Below are positions 9,126 through 17,724 of a stretch of DNA of 64,000 nt, in pieces. Origin of the DNA: a virus; the IMG/VR virus record IMGVR_UViG_3300031857_007934, positions 1-64,000 of that record, one strand, 5' to 3'. Made by a program: the position numbers and the translations under genes. Position 1 is the stretch's first letter, and each line of letters begins with the position of its first letter. The notes under the pieces were generated by a model that was not told the origin of the DNA, did not search any database, and saw only the letters and a program-made list of their open reading frames with translations.

Positions 9126-9154
9126 TTGACTCCTTAGATATAATCTGCTATACT
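9126..9154 (+). promoter_or_regulatory. Sigma70-type promoter embedded in a hairpin
   Basis: TTGACT at 9126-9131 and TATACT at 9149-9154 are separated by exactly 17 nt, so transcription should start near 9160. The promoter lies inside the inverted repeat at 9129-9172, which hides the AAGGAG site of the next gene. Transcripts starting here lack the 5' arm of that hairpin. Confidence 0.7.
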
Positions 9155-9180
9155 GTGATTATACTAAGGAGTTTTCTTTT
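9129..9180 (+). terminator. Terminator-like / RBS-sequestering hairpin
   Basis: ACTCCTTAG (9129-9137) pairs with CTAAGGAGT (9164-9172). TATAAT (9139-9144) pairs with ATTATA (9158-9163), leaving one bulged A and a 13-nt loop. The stem is followed by TTTTCTTTT, as in an intrinsic terminator. The 3' arm contains AAGGAG, the ribosome site of the ORF at 9181. In read-through RNA the hairpin should terminate transcription or block translation. Confidence 0.6.
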
Positions 9181-9345
9181 ATGCGAATACCCACACCACA
9201 AAGCAGTGGAATAGGTACCAGTGGCGCAACCGGTATTGCGTTAATGATTCTACATATTACCGATTATCTTACAGGTTGGGGCTGGCCCATTCTGTATGTC
9301 TTTTTAATACTAGCAGGCATTGGACAGGAAAATAGGAAACAATAA
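9181..9345 (+). CDS. Small membrane protein (54 residues)
   Basis: Starting at an ATG 9 nt after AAGGAG, this ORF encodes a 54-residue protein. Its N-terminus is Gly/Ser-rich, and its hydrophobic segments IALMILHITDYL and WPILYVFLILAGIG are long enough for one or two membrane helices. Its own promoter and hairpin suggest a regulated product. Size and topology would suit a small holin, antiholin or membrane-acting effector, but no family is recognised. It ends one base before the next start codon. Confidence 0.55.
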   Translation: MRIPTPQSSGIGTSGATGIALMILHITDYLTGWGWPILYVFLILAGIGQENRKQ

Positions 9346-9346
9346 A

Positions 9347-9883
9347 ATGGCCACACACGCAATGATTGATTTGGAAACACTTGATACTTGCCCTCAGTGT
9401 ACAATTCTAACACTAGGAGCAGTTAAGTTTAATCCTAACAGTAAGTCAGAACCCTACAGTGAATTTTATGTAAAGTTTGATATAGACGAACAAGATCGCC
9501 TTGGTAGGACAGTGTCAGATGCTACAGTTGAATGGTGGGGTAAACAAGACCCTGCTATTCAGGAAGAAGCGTTTGATACAGAGAATAGATTACCAGTAGG
9601 TGATATTCTAACAGAACTAAACAAATGGCTAGTTGGTGTTGACGTTATTTGGGGTCACGGATACGGATTTGATATCACTATCCTTGAAGACCTTTATCGC
9701 AATGTTAAACGCCCAATCCCTTGGCAGTTTTGGCAAGTCAAGGACAGCCGCACACTATTTGGTTGTTTATCTGAAGATCCTAGAAAGAGTATGCAGAGCG
9801 ATCTTCACAACGCACTTGCTGATGCTTACTATCAAGCTAAGGCAGTACAAATTGCTTACGAAAAGCTAGGGATAACAAGATGA
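9347..9883 (+). CDS. DEDD-family 3'-5' exonuclease (T4 DexA / RNase T-like)
   Basis: The 178-residue protein has the DEDDh exonuclease signature. MIDLETLD holds the first Asp/Glu pair, GHGYGFDITIL holds the second Asp, and LHNALADAYYQA holds the final His/Asp. The family removes nucleotides from 3' ends; T4 DexA is the closest phage counterpart by length and context. The ATG at 9347 is preferred over an upstream in-frame TTG at 9320 because it directly follows the previous stop. It overlaps the next gene by ATGA. Confidence 0.8.
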   Translation: MATHAMIDLETLDTCPQCTILTLGAVKFNPNSKSEPYSEFYVKFDIDEQDRLGRTVSDATVEWWGKQDPAIQEEAFDTENRLPVGDILTELNKWLVGVDVIWGHGYGFDITILEDLYRNVKRPIPWQFWQVKDSRTLFGCLSEDPRKSMQSDLHNALADAYYQAKAVQIAYEKLGITR

Positions 9884-10248
9884 TTACTAACATAACTGGT
9901 AGTGAATATATACAAGTATCAGGCGGTGGGTCGACGCCACCGTTCATCAGTACAAGTGCAATAGGTGCTGGTATGATGCGTTGGAACCCTAATATGAACT
10001 GTATAGAAGTTAGTGACGGAGTATCTTGGAAGCAGATAGTGCCGTCATACCCTGCTATTGATCTTACGCCAGATGTTAAAAATTTATTAGAATGGGCTAG
10101 AGCACAGCGTACTATGTATATGCGTAGGCTTGAGGCTGCACAAAAGAATCCAGCATTGCTGAAAGCACTAGAAGCCATTAAGCGGGCAGAAGAAAACTTC
10201 GAGTTGCTAGACTCTATTTCTAAAGACTACAAAGAAGAGATATTATGA
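9880..10248 (+). CDS. Small virion-type protein with helical C-terminus
   Basis: The 122-residue protein has a Gly/Ser-rich, beta-type N-terminus (YIQVSGGGSTPPF, then a VSDGVSWKQI strand) like phage structural proteins. Its C-terminal helical half contains NPALLKALEAIKRAEENF. The proteins at 41594 and 42346 share this two-part design. It overlaps both neighbours by four bases. Function is unknown; a minor structural protein is likely. Confidence 0.5.
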   Translation: MITNITGSEYIQVSGGGSTPPFISTSAIGAGMMRWNPNMNCIEVSDGVSWKQIVPSYPAIDLTPDVKNLLEWARAQRTMYMRRLEAAQKNPALLKALEAIKRAEENFELLDSISKDYKEEIL

Positions 10249-10436
10249 TACACATAAAAAAAACATTAGACAATGTTTCAGAAGAAGCAATACAAGAGTT
10301 TCTTAATAAAGGTGGAGTAATTCAAAAAATTCCATACGGAAAAAGATCGGAAGAGGCTGTGCTTTCTAGTACTAGCTTTTATGGTAAGCGTAAGAAGCAA
10401 CCACCTGCTAAGGAAAATGATGAATCCGCTAGCTAA
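10245..10436 (+). CDS. Conserved small phage protein, unknown function
   Basis: The 63-residue basic protein contains NKGGVIQKIPYGKRSEE and a C-terminal KRKKQPP segment, a pattern I recall from T4-like phages upstream of the clamp loader. It is soluble and has no cysteine. It is coupled to the previous gene by an ATGA overlap and overlaps the following small ORF in another frame. Confidence 0.5.
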   Translation: MIHIKKTLDNVSEEAIQEFLNKGGVIQKIPYGKRSEEAVLSSTSFYGKRKKQPPAKENDESAS

Positions 10437-10521
10437 AGAAATAATCAATGACAAATACAAAGCTAGATATTATAATCTAGCTAAGGCTATTAGAAACTTA
10501 TATTTGAGGTTAAAATCATGA
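10420..10521 (+). CDS. Small basic peptide (33 residues) before gp44
   Basis: ATG codons at 10417 and 10420 open a frame ending in a TGA that overlaps the ATG of the clamp-loader gene. The product (MNPLAKEIINDKYKARY...) is a lysine/tyrosine-rich helix. Overlapping stop and start codons on both sides match the coupling of this operon and support translation. Function is unknown; it may serve mainly to couple translation of gp44. Confidence 0.45.
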   Translation: MNPLAKEIINDKYKARYYNLAKAIRNLYLRLKS

Positions 10522-11432
10522 AAGAATTATGGGTAGAAAAGTATCGCCCTAAGACTGTAGATGGTTATGTCTTTAGAGATGATGCACAAAAGAAACAAGT
10601 AATGCAGTGGATCAAAGATCAAACGATCCCGCACTTACTGTTTAGTGGAAATGCTGGTATTGGTAAGACTACGCTGGCACGTATTCTTTTTAATGAGCTA
10701 GACATTAACGATCTAGACATTATGGAGATTAACGCAAGCCGCGAAAACAATGCAGACACTATTCGTGACAAGATCACTAACTTTGTTCAGATGATTCCTT
10801 TTGGTCCGTTTAAGGTTGTGCTATTAGACGAAGCAGACTATCTTACTCCCAATGCTCAGGCTATCCTGCGTGGCGTTATGGAAGAGTATCACACTACAGC
10901 AAGATTTGTACTAACCTGTAACTACCCAAATAGAATCATTCCTGCTATTCACAGTCGCTGTCAGGGCTTTCATATTGCTAAAGTAGATCAAACAGAATTT
11001 ACTGCTAGGGTTGCAGAAATTCTCATAACTGAATCAGTTGAAATGGATATAGATACCCTTGACACTTATGTTAAAGCATCGTATCCAGATCTTCGCAAAT
11101 GCATTAATATGGTGCAAATGAACAGTCAGGATGGTGTACTGATCAAACCGCACGAAGGTGACAGTGGTACAGCAGATTGGAAAATCAACATGGTTGAGCT
11201 GTTTAAAGCAGGCAAAATCCTTGAAGCACGTAAACTACTGTGTGGCAGTGTTCGCCCAGAAGAAATGGAAGAAATCTATCGTTGGCTCTATGACAACATT
11301 GAGCTGTTCGGTGATGAAGAAAGACAGCATAGCGCAATACTTGTTATCAAACAGGGATTAGTGGATCATACGCTTGTAGTTGATCCAGAGATTAATTTGT
11401 CAGCAACACTGATTAGGTTAGCAAGACTATGA
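10518..11432 (+). CDS. 44: Sliding clamp loader ATPase subunit (T4 gp44)
   Basis: The 304-residue protein is an RFC/gp44-type AAA+ ATPase. Walker A is GNAGIGKTT at residues 44-52, Walker B is VVLLDEAD ending near residue 107, and the SRC arginine-finger motif is at 146-148. Length matches T4 gp44 (about 319). It loads the gp45 clamp (here at 36843) onto primer-template junctions. In T4, genes 45, 44 and 62 are adjacent; here 44 and 45 are 25 kb apart and no gene 62 product was recognised. The stop overlaps the ferredoxin start. Confidence 0.9.
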   Translation: MKELWVEKYRPKTVDGYVFRDDAQKKQVMQWIKDQTIPHLLFSGNAGIGKTTLARILFNELDINDLDIMEINASRENNADTIRDKITNFVQMIPFGPFKVVLLDEADYLTPNAQAILRGVMEEYHTTARFVLTCNYPNRIIPAIHSRCQGFHIAKVDQTEFTARVAEILITESVEMDIDTLDTYVKASYPDLRKCINMVQMNSQDGVLIKPHEGDSGTADWKINMVELFKAGKILEARKLLCGSVRPEEMEEIYRWLYDNIELFGDEERQHSAILVIKQGLVDHTLVVDPEINLSATLIRLARL

Positions 11433-11776
11433 CATATCTAGTAACTGAAAACTGTATTAAATGCAAGCATATGGACTGTGTAACAGTCTGCCCTGTTGAC
11501 TGTTTCTATGAAGGTGAAAACTTCCTAGTGATTAATCCAGATGAGTGCATTGATTGCGGTGTATGTCAACCAGAATGTCCTATAGATGCTATCCACCCTG
11601 AAGCTGCTGTTGAAGATGTAGATCGTTGGATGGAAATCAATAAAAAGTATAGTAAACTGTGGCCAAACATAACCAAACGAAGAGAGTTTGATGTTCCTAA
11701 GGATGCAGAAGAATGGAACGGAGTTCCTAATAAATTTGTAGAACACTTTTCTACGAAGCCAGGAAAGGGAGACTAA
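11429..11776 (+). CDS. fdxA: FdxA-type 7Fe ferredoxin
   Basis: The 115-residue protein is a full-length bacterial FdxA ferredoxin. It has nine Cys in the N-terminal half: 9, 12, 17, 21, 25, 40, 43, 46 and 50. The stretch [18 protein letters not shown] binds a [4Fe-4S] cluster, and the first group binds a [3Fe-4S] cluster. The C-terminal extension ends [10 protein letters not shown], as in proteobacterial FdxA. It is unusual in phages and looks host-derived. As a low-potential electron carrier it could reduce the phage's radical SAM enzymes, desaturase or nucleotide enzymes. It overlaps gp44 by four bases and dhfr by one. Confidence 0.9.
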   Translation: MTYLVTENCIKCKHMDCVTVCPVDCFYEGENFLVINPDECIDCGVCQPECPIDAIHPEAAVEDVDRWMEINKKYSKLWPNITKRREFDVPKDAEEWNGVPNKFVEHFSTKPGKGD

Positions 11777-12264
11777 TGATTAGAGCTATTATGGCCTGTG
11801 ACGATGCAGGTGGTATCAGTAATTCAGGAACACTTCCTTGGCCTCACAATTCAAAAGATTTAAAATGGTTTAAAGAAAATACTAAAGGCCATGTAGTCGT
11901 TATGGGATCTACTACATGGATTGATCCTCACATGCCACGCCCATTACCTCTAAGGACTAATGTCTTAGTTACTAATAATAAAGATTCGTATCCTGGAGCA
12001 GATGAATACATCTTAGGAAATCTAGTAAACGAATTATTAAAACTAAAGGAAAAATATCCTGGTCAATTTGTTTGGATTATTGGTGGAGCAAAAGTTGTTG
12101 AACAATGCTTGGGTGTTATTGACGAGTTTTATCTTAGTAAAATACCAGGTGTTTATAACTGCGACACTTTCTTACCAAATAGAAAAATTGATACCTTATT
12201 CAAAGTTGACTGGGAAGAAGTTCATGAAGATGTTACCTTTCAGATATTAAAGAAGAGAAAATGA
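11776..12264 (+). CDS. Dihydrofolate reductase
   Basis: The 162-residue protein is a normal-length DHFR. It has [12 protein letters not shown] near the N-terminus (substrate/NADPH site), the MGSTTW motif, and IIGGAKV near residue 102 for NADPH binding. It regenerates tetrahydrofolate after thymidylate synthase, the next gene, and the two overlap by four bases. Together they boost dTMP supply for phage DNA synthesis. Confidence 0.9.
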   Translation: MIRAIMACDDAGGISNSGTLPWPHNSKDLKWFKENTKGHVVVMGSTTWIDPHMPRPLPLRTNVLVTNNKDSYPGADEYILGNLVNELLKLKEKYPGQFVWIIGGAKVVEQCLGVIDEFYLSKIPGVYNCDTFLPNRKIDTLFKVDWEEVHEDVTFQILKKRK

Positions 12265-13127
12265 AACAGTACATTGATGCACTAAAATTTATTTTAGAAA
12301 ATGGCAAAGATAGAGATGACCGAACTGGTGTAGGTACACGGGGAGTATTTGGTTATCAAATGCGGTTTGACCTGCGTGAGAGCTTTCCTGCGGTTACAAC
12401 AAAGAAGCTGGCTTGGAAAAGTGTAGTTTCGGAACTGCTATGGATGCTTGAAGGAAGTTCAGATGAGAGACGTCTAGCTGAAATACACTATGGAAAGAAC
12501 CGTGAAGAACTTGTAGGAAAAACAACTATTTGGACTGCTAATGCTGACAAGCAGGCTAAAGATTTAGGTTACACTAATACTGATATAGAAAAAGATCTAG
12601 GACCAGTATATGGACACCAATGGCGTAGTTGGGATGCACAAATTGGATATGTTGACCAGATAGCTGAAGTTCTCGAAAACATGTATTACAATCCTAACAG
12701 TCGCAGGCACATTGTAAGTGCATGGAACGCTGATAAGGTTAATGTTATGGCGTTGCCTCCGTGTCATACATTATTTCAGTTTCATATTCAAGACGGCGAA
12801 CTAAGCTGTCAACTGTATCAGCGTAGTGCTGATATGTTCTTAGGTGTTCCGTTTAACATTGCATCTTATAGTCTACTAACTCATATGATGGCGCAGTTAT
12901 TAAATCTAAAGGTAGGCGATTTTGTATGGACTGGCGGAGACTGTCATATCTATCAAAATCATTTTGAGCAGGTTAAGTTGCAAATAACAAGAGAACCTGC
13001 GTCTGGGCCTACTTTAGAAATGCCTAAGTTTAAAGATCTTGAAGAATTAGTAAAGACAAAACCCGAACAGTATAAACTAATTAACTATTTTCCTATGGAC
13101 AGTATTACTGCACCTATGGCTGTATGA
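12261..13127 (+). CDS. thyA: Thymidylate synthase (ThyA)
   Basis: The 288-residue protein has the ThyA hallmarks. They are the dUMP phosphate-binding Arg in [12 protein letters not shown], the catalytic Cys168 in [26 protein letters not shown], and GDCHIYQNH near the C-terminus. It converts dUMP to dTMP with methylene-tetrahydrofolate. It forms a tight nucleotide cluster with DHFR upstream and dCMP deaminase downstream. The C-terminal ITAPMAV is the expected active-site-closing tail. Confidence 0.95.
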   Translation: MKQYIDALKFILENGKDRDDRTGVGTRGVFGYQMRFDLRESFPAVTTKKLAWKSVVSELLWMLEGSSDERRLAEIHYGKNREELVGKTTIWTANADKQAKDLGYTNTDIEKDLGPVYGHQWRSWDAQIGYVDQIAEVLENMYYNPNSRRHIVSAWNADKVNVMALPPCHTLFQFHIQDGELSCQLYQRSADMFLGVPFNIASYSLLTHMMAQLLNLKVGDFVWTGGDCHIYQNHFEQVKLQITREPASGPTLEMPKFKDLEELVKTKPEQYKLINYFPMDSITAPMAV

Positions 13128-13333
13128 CCTATAATATACTTGATGAGCGTTGGTACGAAAAATATGCATGGCTCCCTGTGCGCAGTACATGGAGCAAAAA
13201 ACTAATTTGGTTAAACATGTATCACGCATATGAATATCAGTATATGAAAAAAGATAAGATTTTTAAGAATAGATTTATCTATACTAAAAATGAATACATA
13301 ATGATGATCTTAAACAATCGGTATGAAGAATAA
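13124..13333 (+). CDS. Small aromatic-rich protein, unknown function
   Basis: The 69-residue basic protein is rich in Tyr, Trp and Lys ([20 protein letters not shown]). It overlaps thyA by ATGA and the next gene by 11 bases. It has no membrane signature despite its aromatic content. I recall similar small ORFs in T4-like phages but no function. Confidence 0.5.
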   Translation: MTYNILDERWYEKYAWLPVRSTWSKKLIWLNMYHAYEYQYMKKDKIFKNRFIYTKNEYIMMILNNRYEE

Positions 13334-13772
13334 AAAACCTGATCAAGTAGCAGATCATCCTAATATAATGCCTTATCCTACAAATGTAGGAGCACCAAAG
13401 TTTGAACCTTTGCCTATTGCTACTATAAAGGATAAGGCTAAAAATATTGCTCGCTATCACGCTAATGAAAAATTAGAAGAATTAAATGAGCAATATCAGT
13501 TAGTATTAAAACAAGCAGAACTAATACAAAAACAAGCACAGAAAATTATTGATAGATTGTCTGTAACAGATAAAGTATTAGAGTCAGAATACCAATTTGT
13601 TACAGTTCCATATAAAACATATTATCTAATATGGGACAAAAGAAAAGAATTTTATAGATTAGCTATTTTAGGTCCTAATGATTGGTGTACCGGTGTTCCT
13701 ATTGATTACGTATACGAACATGCTGTTAGATTATTAGGAGATGGCACATGGGAGATTGTAAGTGAAGAATAA
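13323..13772 (+). CDS. DUF2452-like conserved phage protein
   Basis: The 149-residue protein has the layout I associate with DUF2452: a 'NIMPYPTNVGAPKFEP' opening, a central amphipathic helix (YQLVLKQAELIQKQAQKI), and a C-terminal aromatic beta domain (YYLIWDKRKEFYRLAILGPNDW). The central helix may form a coiled coil. Family assignment is from memory. It lies in the nucleotide-metabolism cluster and overlaps the deaminase gene by 11 bases. Confidence 0.5.
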   Translation: MKNKKPDQVADHPNIMPYPTNVGAPKFEPLPIATIKDKAKNIARYHANEKLEELNEQYQLVLKQAELIQKQAQKIIDRLSVTDKVLESEYQFVTVPYKTYYLIWDKRKEFYRLAILGPNDWCTGVPIDYVYEHAVRLLGDGTWEIVSEE

Positions 13773-14211
13773 ATTTATTCAAGCATATATGAAAACTGCT
13801 GAAACATTTGCAGAGCTTAGTCATGCACGTAGACTTCATGTAGGCGCTATCATTGTAAAAGATGACAGAATTATTTCAATTGGTTACAACGGTATGCCTG
13901 CTGGTTGGGATAACAACTGTGAAGATGAGATTGTGAGAGAAGCTGAAGTAGGCGAAGATATCATTTTAAAAACTAAACCGGAGGTTTTGCATGCAGAAAC
14001 TAACGCGATTGCTAAGTTGGCTAGAGGAACGGAATCTGGATTTGGTGCTGACCTATTCGTCACTCACAGTCCTTGTTTGGATTGTGCCAAGCTCATTTAT
14101 CAAAGCGGCATTAAGCGTGTGTTTTATAGCACTGCTTATCGCAGCTCTGAAGGTACGGAGTTCCTCGAAAAATCCGGAATCGAAGTTGTAAAAGTAGAAA
14201 AGGACCATTAA
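13762..14211 (+). CDS. dCMP deaminase
   Basis: The 149-residue protein has the zinc cytidine/deoxycytidylate deaminase site: HAE at residues 77-79 and PCLDC at 104-108. It converts dCMP to dUMP, the substrate of the nearby thymidylate synthase. An insertion at residues 53-75 before the HAE motif matches phage T4-type dCMP deaminases, which bind allosteric dCTP. The stop codon lies in the loop of the terminator hairpin. Confidence 0.92.
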   Translation: MKNKFIQAYMKTAETFAELSHARRLHVGAIIVKDDRIISIGYNGMPAGWDNNCEDEIVREAEVGEDIILKTKPEVLHAETNAIAKLARGTESGFGADLFVTHSPCLDCAKLIYQSGIKRVFYSTAYRSSEGTEFLEKSGIEVVKVEKDH

Positions 14212-14220
14212 GGTCCTTTT
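14198..14220. terminator. Bidirectional intrinsic terminator
   Basis: AAAAGGACC (14198-14206) and GGTCCTTTT (14212-14220) form a perfect 9-bp stem with an ATTAA loop. It lies between the convergent dCMP deaminase and phoH genes. The A/T ends give a U tract in both directions. Confidence 0.8.
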
Positions 14221-14223
14221 CCT

Positions 14224-14949
14224 TTATTCGTCGCCGTAGACGCTGAGTACTTCTTTTACTGCTTCGTGTCTTTCAATATCCCCTTGTGTAAATTGGACTA
14301 TGTCCAGCCTTGTTGCGTTCTTATTCTCAAGCTGTTTGATAAAATCAATAAGACCGTTGTCTTTTAATCTGTCTGCTTGATTAAGGTCTCCTGTGACAGC
14401 CATTTTAGAGCCTTCACCTATTCTTGTTAGCAACATTTTCATTTGATTGGGTGTTGCGTTTTGCATTTCATCAGCAAGAATAAATGCGTTCTTAAATGTT
14501 CGGCCGCGCATATAAGCTAGTGGTGCGATTTCAATAATACCTTCTTCTATCATCCCTTCTATTTCACGTGAGTTAAAATACTCTCTTAACACATCAAAAA
14601 TTGGTCTTGTCCACGGAGCCATTTTTTGTTCTAGTGTACCTGGCAGAAATCCTAGATCTTCGTCTACAGACACGGCTGGTCTTGTGACGATAATCTTATC
14701 TATCTTTTCTTCTTTAAAATATTTTACTGCTACCTGCACAGCTAAGAGTGTCTTACCTGTTCCTGCTGGACCAATACCGAAGACTATGTCTTTCTTTGGA
14801 TCCAGTAATGTTAGCACGTAGGCTTCTTGATTTCTATTCCTTGGAATAATGTGGACTGTTTTCTGCTTTTGGAAAGTATTGATATTTACTACATTGCTGT
14901 AGTTGAAAGTTGCGCTGTTTTGCTTCTTAGAAGCACGTCTTGCACCCAT
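14224..14949 (-). CDS. phoH: PhoH-like P-loop ATPase
   Basis: The 241-residue protein contains Walker A GIGPAGTGKTLLAVQ near residue 58 and Walker B AFILADEMQNATP near residue 154. It also has the PhoH motifs ARPAVSVDEDLGFLPG-type (here TRPAVSVDEDLGFLPG) and MTGDLNQ-like AVTGDLNQ. PhoH is very common in marine phages; in bacteria it is linked to RNA metabolism and phosphate stress, and its phage role is unsettled. It is one of only three minus-strand genes in the window and the only one before 56 kb. A strong AAGGAGGACA ribosome site and a hairpin-containing leader precede it. Confidence 0.92.
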   Translation of the reverse strand: MGARRASKKQNSATFNYSNVVNINTFQKQKTVHIIPRNRNQEAYVLTLLDPKKDIVFGIGPAGTGKTLLAVQVAVKYFKEEKIDKIIVTRPAVSVDEDLGFLPGTLEQKMAPWTRPIFDVLREYFNSREIEGMIEEGIIEIAPLAYMRGRTFKNAFILADEMQNATPNQMKMLLTRIGEGSKMAVTGDLNQADRLKDNGLIDFIKQLENKNATRLDIVQFTQGDIERHEAVKEVLSVYGDE

Positions 14950-14975
14950 TAAATGTCCTCCTTAAGGGTAGTTTT

Positions 14976-15020
14976 GTGTAAGGACTGTCTTTCCAGCAAG
15001 GGAAAATACATCCCTTACAC
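14976..15020 (-). repeat. Inverted repeat in the phoH leader
   Basis: GTGTAAGG (14976-14983) is the reverse complement of CCTTACAC (15013-15020). A smaller TTTCC/GGAAA pair lies inside. On the minus strand this forms a hairpin about 30 nt before the phoH start. A TAAATA motif on the same strand (15024-15029) would place transcription start near the beginning of the 5' arm. Confidence 0.5.
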
Positions 15021-15095
15021 AGTTATTTAGTAAACATTAAAAATGATAAAAACGCTTGTTAACTTTTTAGATACGATAAATAAGTATAGGAAACT

Positions 15096-15650
15096 ATGGA
15101 AACAGCTATGCAAGACGTTCTTGATATTATAAACAACATTGAAAATATATACGATTCTAACACAGCGTTTGAAGTACTTAAAGACTTCGAAAGAGTTCTT
15201 GATGAGCTAGATATCTATGTGTATGCTAACTGGGCAGAAGGCGAGCTTGCTAGTGGCCCAACGATCGAAAGACACTGGGTTACTTGTACGTTTATGTGGC
15301 CAAAAGATAAGATGCCTGATCCTATGGGCGGCAAACGTTTGCTAGATTATGATTGTAAAGTCAAATACATTCGTTCTAATCTAATTGAACCTAGAAAAAT
15401 ACGCGAACCTGATGACATACGTCCAGGTACTAAAAAAGGTAAATTAGACCTACATCCTATCTGGTTAGTAGAAATACAGATGCCTAAATCTCTTATAGCT
15501 GATATTTACTCAGGTTATAAAGAAGCAGCCGTTGAACCAGCTAAGGATACTAAAATTCCTTCAACATCTCAAAACGCTGATGAGTTAACATCTGGTGCAG
15601 TAGCACCTGAAGCTGTTGCAGCAGCACCTGAAGAAGGGGCTGTACAATGA
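15096..15650 (+). CDS. Conserved T4-like phage protein, unknown function
   Basis: The 184-residue protein has a helical N-terminus. Its conserved core includes ANWAEGELASGPTIERHW and VTCTFMWPKDKMPDP, a pattern I recall from T4-like cyanophages, where this gene is paired with the next one. The C-terminal 35 residues are Ala/Glu-rich and probably disordered. A TAAATA motif at 15077 precedes it. Pairing and late-type promoter suggest a structural or assembly role. Confidence 0.55.
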   Translation: METAMQDVLDIINNIENIYDSNTAFEVLKDFERVLDELDIYVYANWAEGELASGPTIERHWVTCTFMWPKDKMPDPMGGKRLLDYDCKVKYIRSNLIEPRKIREPDDIRPGTKKGKLDLHPIWLVEIQMPKSLIADIYSGYKEAAVEPAKDTKIPSTSQNADELTSGAVAPEAVAAAPEEGAVQ

Positions 15651-16363
15651 CACTAAGACAAAGCGATCTGCGTGATTTAGTCTATCACATTATGGAGATA
15701 GACAGTTATAAAAGTAAAATGGGGTCTGATCAAGATATTATCACTATGAGCTTTAGTGTTAAAACTAAAGAAGCTGCTGATGATTTAGAAACTTTTTTAG
15801 AAAAAGGTTACAGCTTTGTTCTTGATGCAGATGCTACTAGCGGAGAAACAAGTGACGGTACATACAAAGTGTTTGTTGAAATTGAACGACATAAGGATGC
15901 ACCTAGTCAAATTTTAGAAATTGCTAACGGTATTAAAAACTTGTGCGACATGGATAATCTAAAATTTAGATACTATAAGAATTGGCGCAGTCTAGCAGTT
16001 GATGAAAAGAATCTTTCTGAAATGATCCCAGTTGAGCCAGATCAATATGGGTTAACTGTTACAGAATCAAATTTAGAAAATTATAAGAATTTCTTTAATA
16101 GAAGTTATGTTGAATCAGTAGAAATGATAGACGATATACTCACTATCAAGAAACCATGGGCAGATCCTGTAAAATTTAGATTTGTAGACTTTGGTGATGC
16201 TGAAGAAACAATAACTAATATTAATGAAGGTTTTAATGCTAATGACTTTGCAGAAATTATATTTTTGACTAAGTACATTGGAGATTATAACATTACCAAA
16301 TACGGTGACAAGCTGACGCTGGAAAACAAAGACAAAGTCGTTGTTCTAAAGCGCATTTTTTAA
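15647..16363 (+). CDS. Conserved T4-like phage protein paired with preceding gene
   Basis: The 238-residue protein opens TLRQSDLRDLVYHIMEIDSY. It has a mixed alpha/beta composition including VFVEIERHKDAPSQILE and KFRYYKNWRSLAVD. I recall homologues next to the preceding gene's homologue in marine T4-like phages. It overlaps that gene by ATGA. It has no cysteine motif or membrane helix. Function is unknown. Confidence 0.55.
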   Translation: MTLRQSDLRDLVYHIMEIDSYKSKMGSDQDIITMSFSVKTKEAADDLETFLEKGYSFVLDADATSGETSDGTYKVFVEIERHKDAPSQILEIANGIKNLCDMDNLKFRYYKNWRSLAVDEKNLSEMIPVEPDQYGLTVTESNLENYKNFFNRSYVESVEMIDDILTIKKPWADPVKFRFVDFGDAEETITNINEGFNANDFAEIIFLTKYIGDYNITKYGDKLTLENKDKVVVLKRIF

Positions 16364-16378
16364 AGGAAGGTAATTGCA

Positions 16379-17257
16379 ATGGGTGCAGAACATTTTAAGT
16401 TTAAGTTTACAGTAGATCAAGTAAGAGAACTACTGCATGGAAATAAAGAAGCTGATGCATGGTACGAAGCTATGTGTGAAGTACTACCGCTTTGGCAAAT
16501 TAATACTGTAGAACGTGTAGCCGGATTCGTCGCACAGTGCGCACACGAATCAGCAGGCTTTAAGGTACTTTCAGAAAATCTAAACTATTCAGCTGATGGT
16601 TTGAATAAGATTTTCCCTAAGTATTTTAAGAATGCAGGTAGAGATGCTAACGCATATGCTCGCCAGCCAGAGAAAATTGCTAACGTAGTCTATTCGAGCA
16701 GAATGGGCAACGGTGATGAAGCTTCTGGTGATGGTTTCCGCTATCGTGGTCGTGGATTGATTCAGTTGACTGGTAAGAGTAACTATTCAGGTTTTGCCAA
16801 GGCAATGGAAATGGATCTTGGCGAAGCTGTAGATTATATCGGAACTAAGAAGGGTGCTCTTGACAGTGCTGCTTGGTTCTGGGATACTAACAACATTAAC
16901 AAGTTCTGTGATGCTGGCGATATTGTAGGCATGACTAAGAAAATCAATGGCGGAACTATTGGTCTAGAAGATCGTAAGAAGCATTTTAATCATGCAATAG
17001 AAGTTTTAGGCAGCGGTGGCGGATCTTCTTCACATAACGAAGATCACGATGACAGTGGTGAGGTAAATTTCAATCAAGTACTAAAGGAAGGTTCAAGAGG
17101 CCCTTTAGTACAGCAGCTACAGGAAGCTCTTGGTTTAAACGCGGATGGAGATTTTGGTCCGGGAACCAAGCGAGCTCTACAAAACTGGCAAGCACAAAAT
17201 GGGTTGTCGGCGGATGGAGTAGCTGGACCAAAAACCTTACAGGCTTTATTGGGATAA
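16379..17257 (+). CDS. Endolysin: GH19 chitinase-like muramidase with peptidoglycan-binding domain
   Basis: The 292-residue protein has an N-terminal GH19-type domain with catalytic Glu57 in CAHESAGF and the FRYRGRGLIQLTG motif near residue 125. After a His/Asp/Ser linker at about 212-230, the last 60 residues are a PG_binding_1 domain (SRGPLVQQLQEALG and DGDFGPGTKRALQNW). Phage GH19 domains cleave peptidoglycan glycan strands. It has no signal peptide, so export needs a holin. The spanins follow immediately. Confidence 0.9.
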   Translation: MGAEHFKFKFTVDQVRELLHGNKEADAWYEAMCEVLPLWQINTVERVAGFVAQCAHESAGFKVLSENLNYSADGLNKIFPKYFKNAGRDANAYARQPEKIANVVYSSRMGNGDEASGDGFRYRGRGLIQLTGKSNYSGFAKAMEMDLGEAVDYIGTKKGALDSAAWFWDTNNINKFCDAGDIVGMTKKINGGTIGLEDRKKHFNHAIEVLGSGGGSSSHNEDHDDSGEVNFNQVLKEGSRGPLVQQLQEALGLNADGDFGPGTKRALQNWQAQNGLSADGVAGPKTLQALLG

Positions 17258-17262
17258 ACTCC

Positions 17263-17724
17263 ATGGGATTTAAACTTGCAGGTATAATGCTAGTAGTCAT
17301 GCTCGTCTTAGGTGGTGCTGGCTACTGGTATTATAAAGACAGTCAGGACAGAATACGAATCCTGACTGAGAACAATGCAAAGTTAGACACTGCTGTTAAA
17401 TTAAACGAGCAAACGATCGATACTATGAAAAAAGACTTTGCTCGTGTAACAACTGAAATTAAGCAGACTAATGAAGAGTTTAGTAGAATTAGAGCACAGA
17501 ATCAAGTTCTTGCTGAGAAACTAGAGCGTCATGACCTAGGACAAACTGCTGCCGCAAAACCAGAAGCTATACAACGTGTAGTCAATGCGGCCAGTGCTAA
17601 AGCAGGTAGATGCTTTGAGCTGTTGTCAGGTGCAGAACTAACTAAGACAGAGAAGGAGGCAAAAGATGGCCGTTCGTTCAATAGCGAGTGTCCTTGGCTT
17701 TTTGATAATCTCGTTAAGCGTTAG
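17263..17724 (+). CDS. Inner-membrane spanin (Rz-like)
   Basis: The 153-residue protein has one N-terminal membrane helix (LAGIMLVVMLVLGGAGYWYY) and then a long charged coiled-coil region at about residues 30-90 (ENNAKLDTAVKLNEQ). This is the i-spanin layout. It starts 5 nt after the endolysin stop. The last 59 bases overlap the lipoprotein gene in another frame, as in Rz/Rz1 pairs. It would act in the last lysis step by fusing inner and outer membranes. Confidence 0.8.
   Translation: MGFKLAGIMLVVMLVLGGAGYWYYKDSQDRIRILTENNAKLDTAVKLNEQTIDTMKKDFARVTTEIKQTNEEFSRIRAQNQVLAEKLERHDLGQTAAAKPEAIQRVVNAASAKAGRCFELLSGAELTKTEKEAKDGRSFNSECPWLFDNLVKR

Noticed and set aside
9837-10178. 113-codon minus-strand frame opposite 9880-10248
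   Set aside because: It opposes two coupled plus-strand genes and has no initiation signal.
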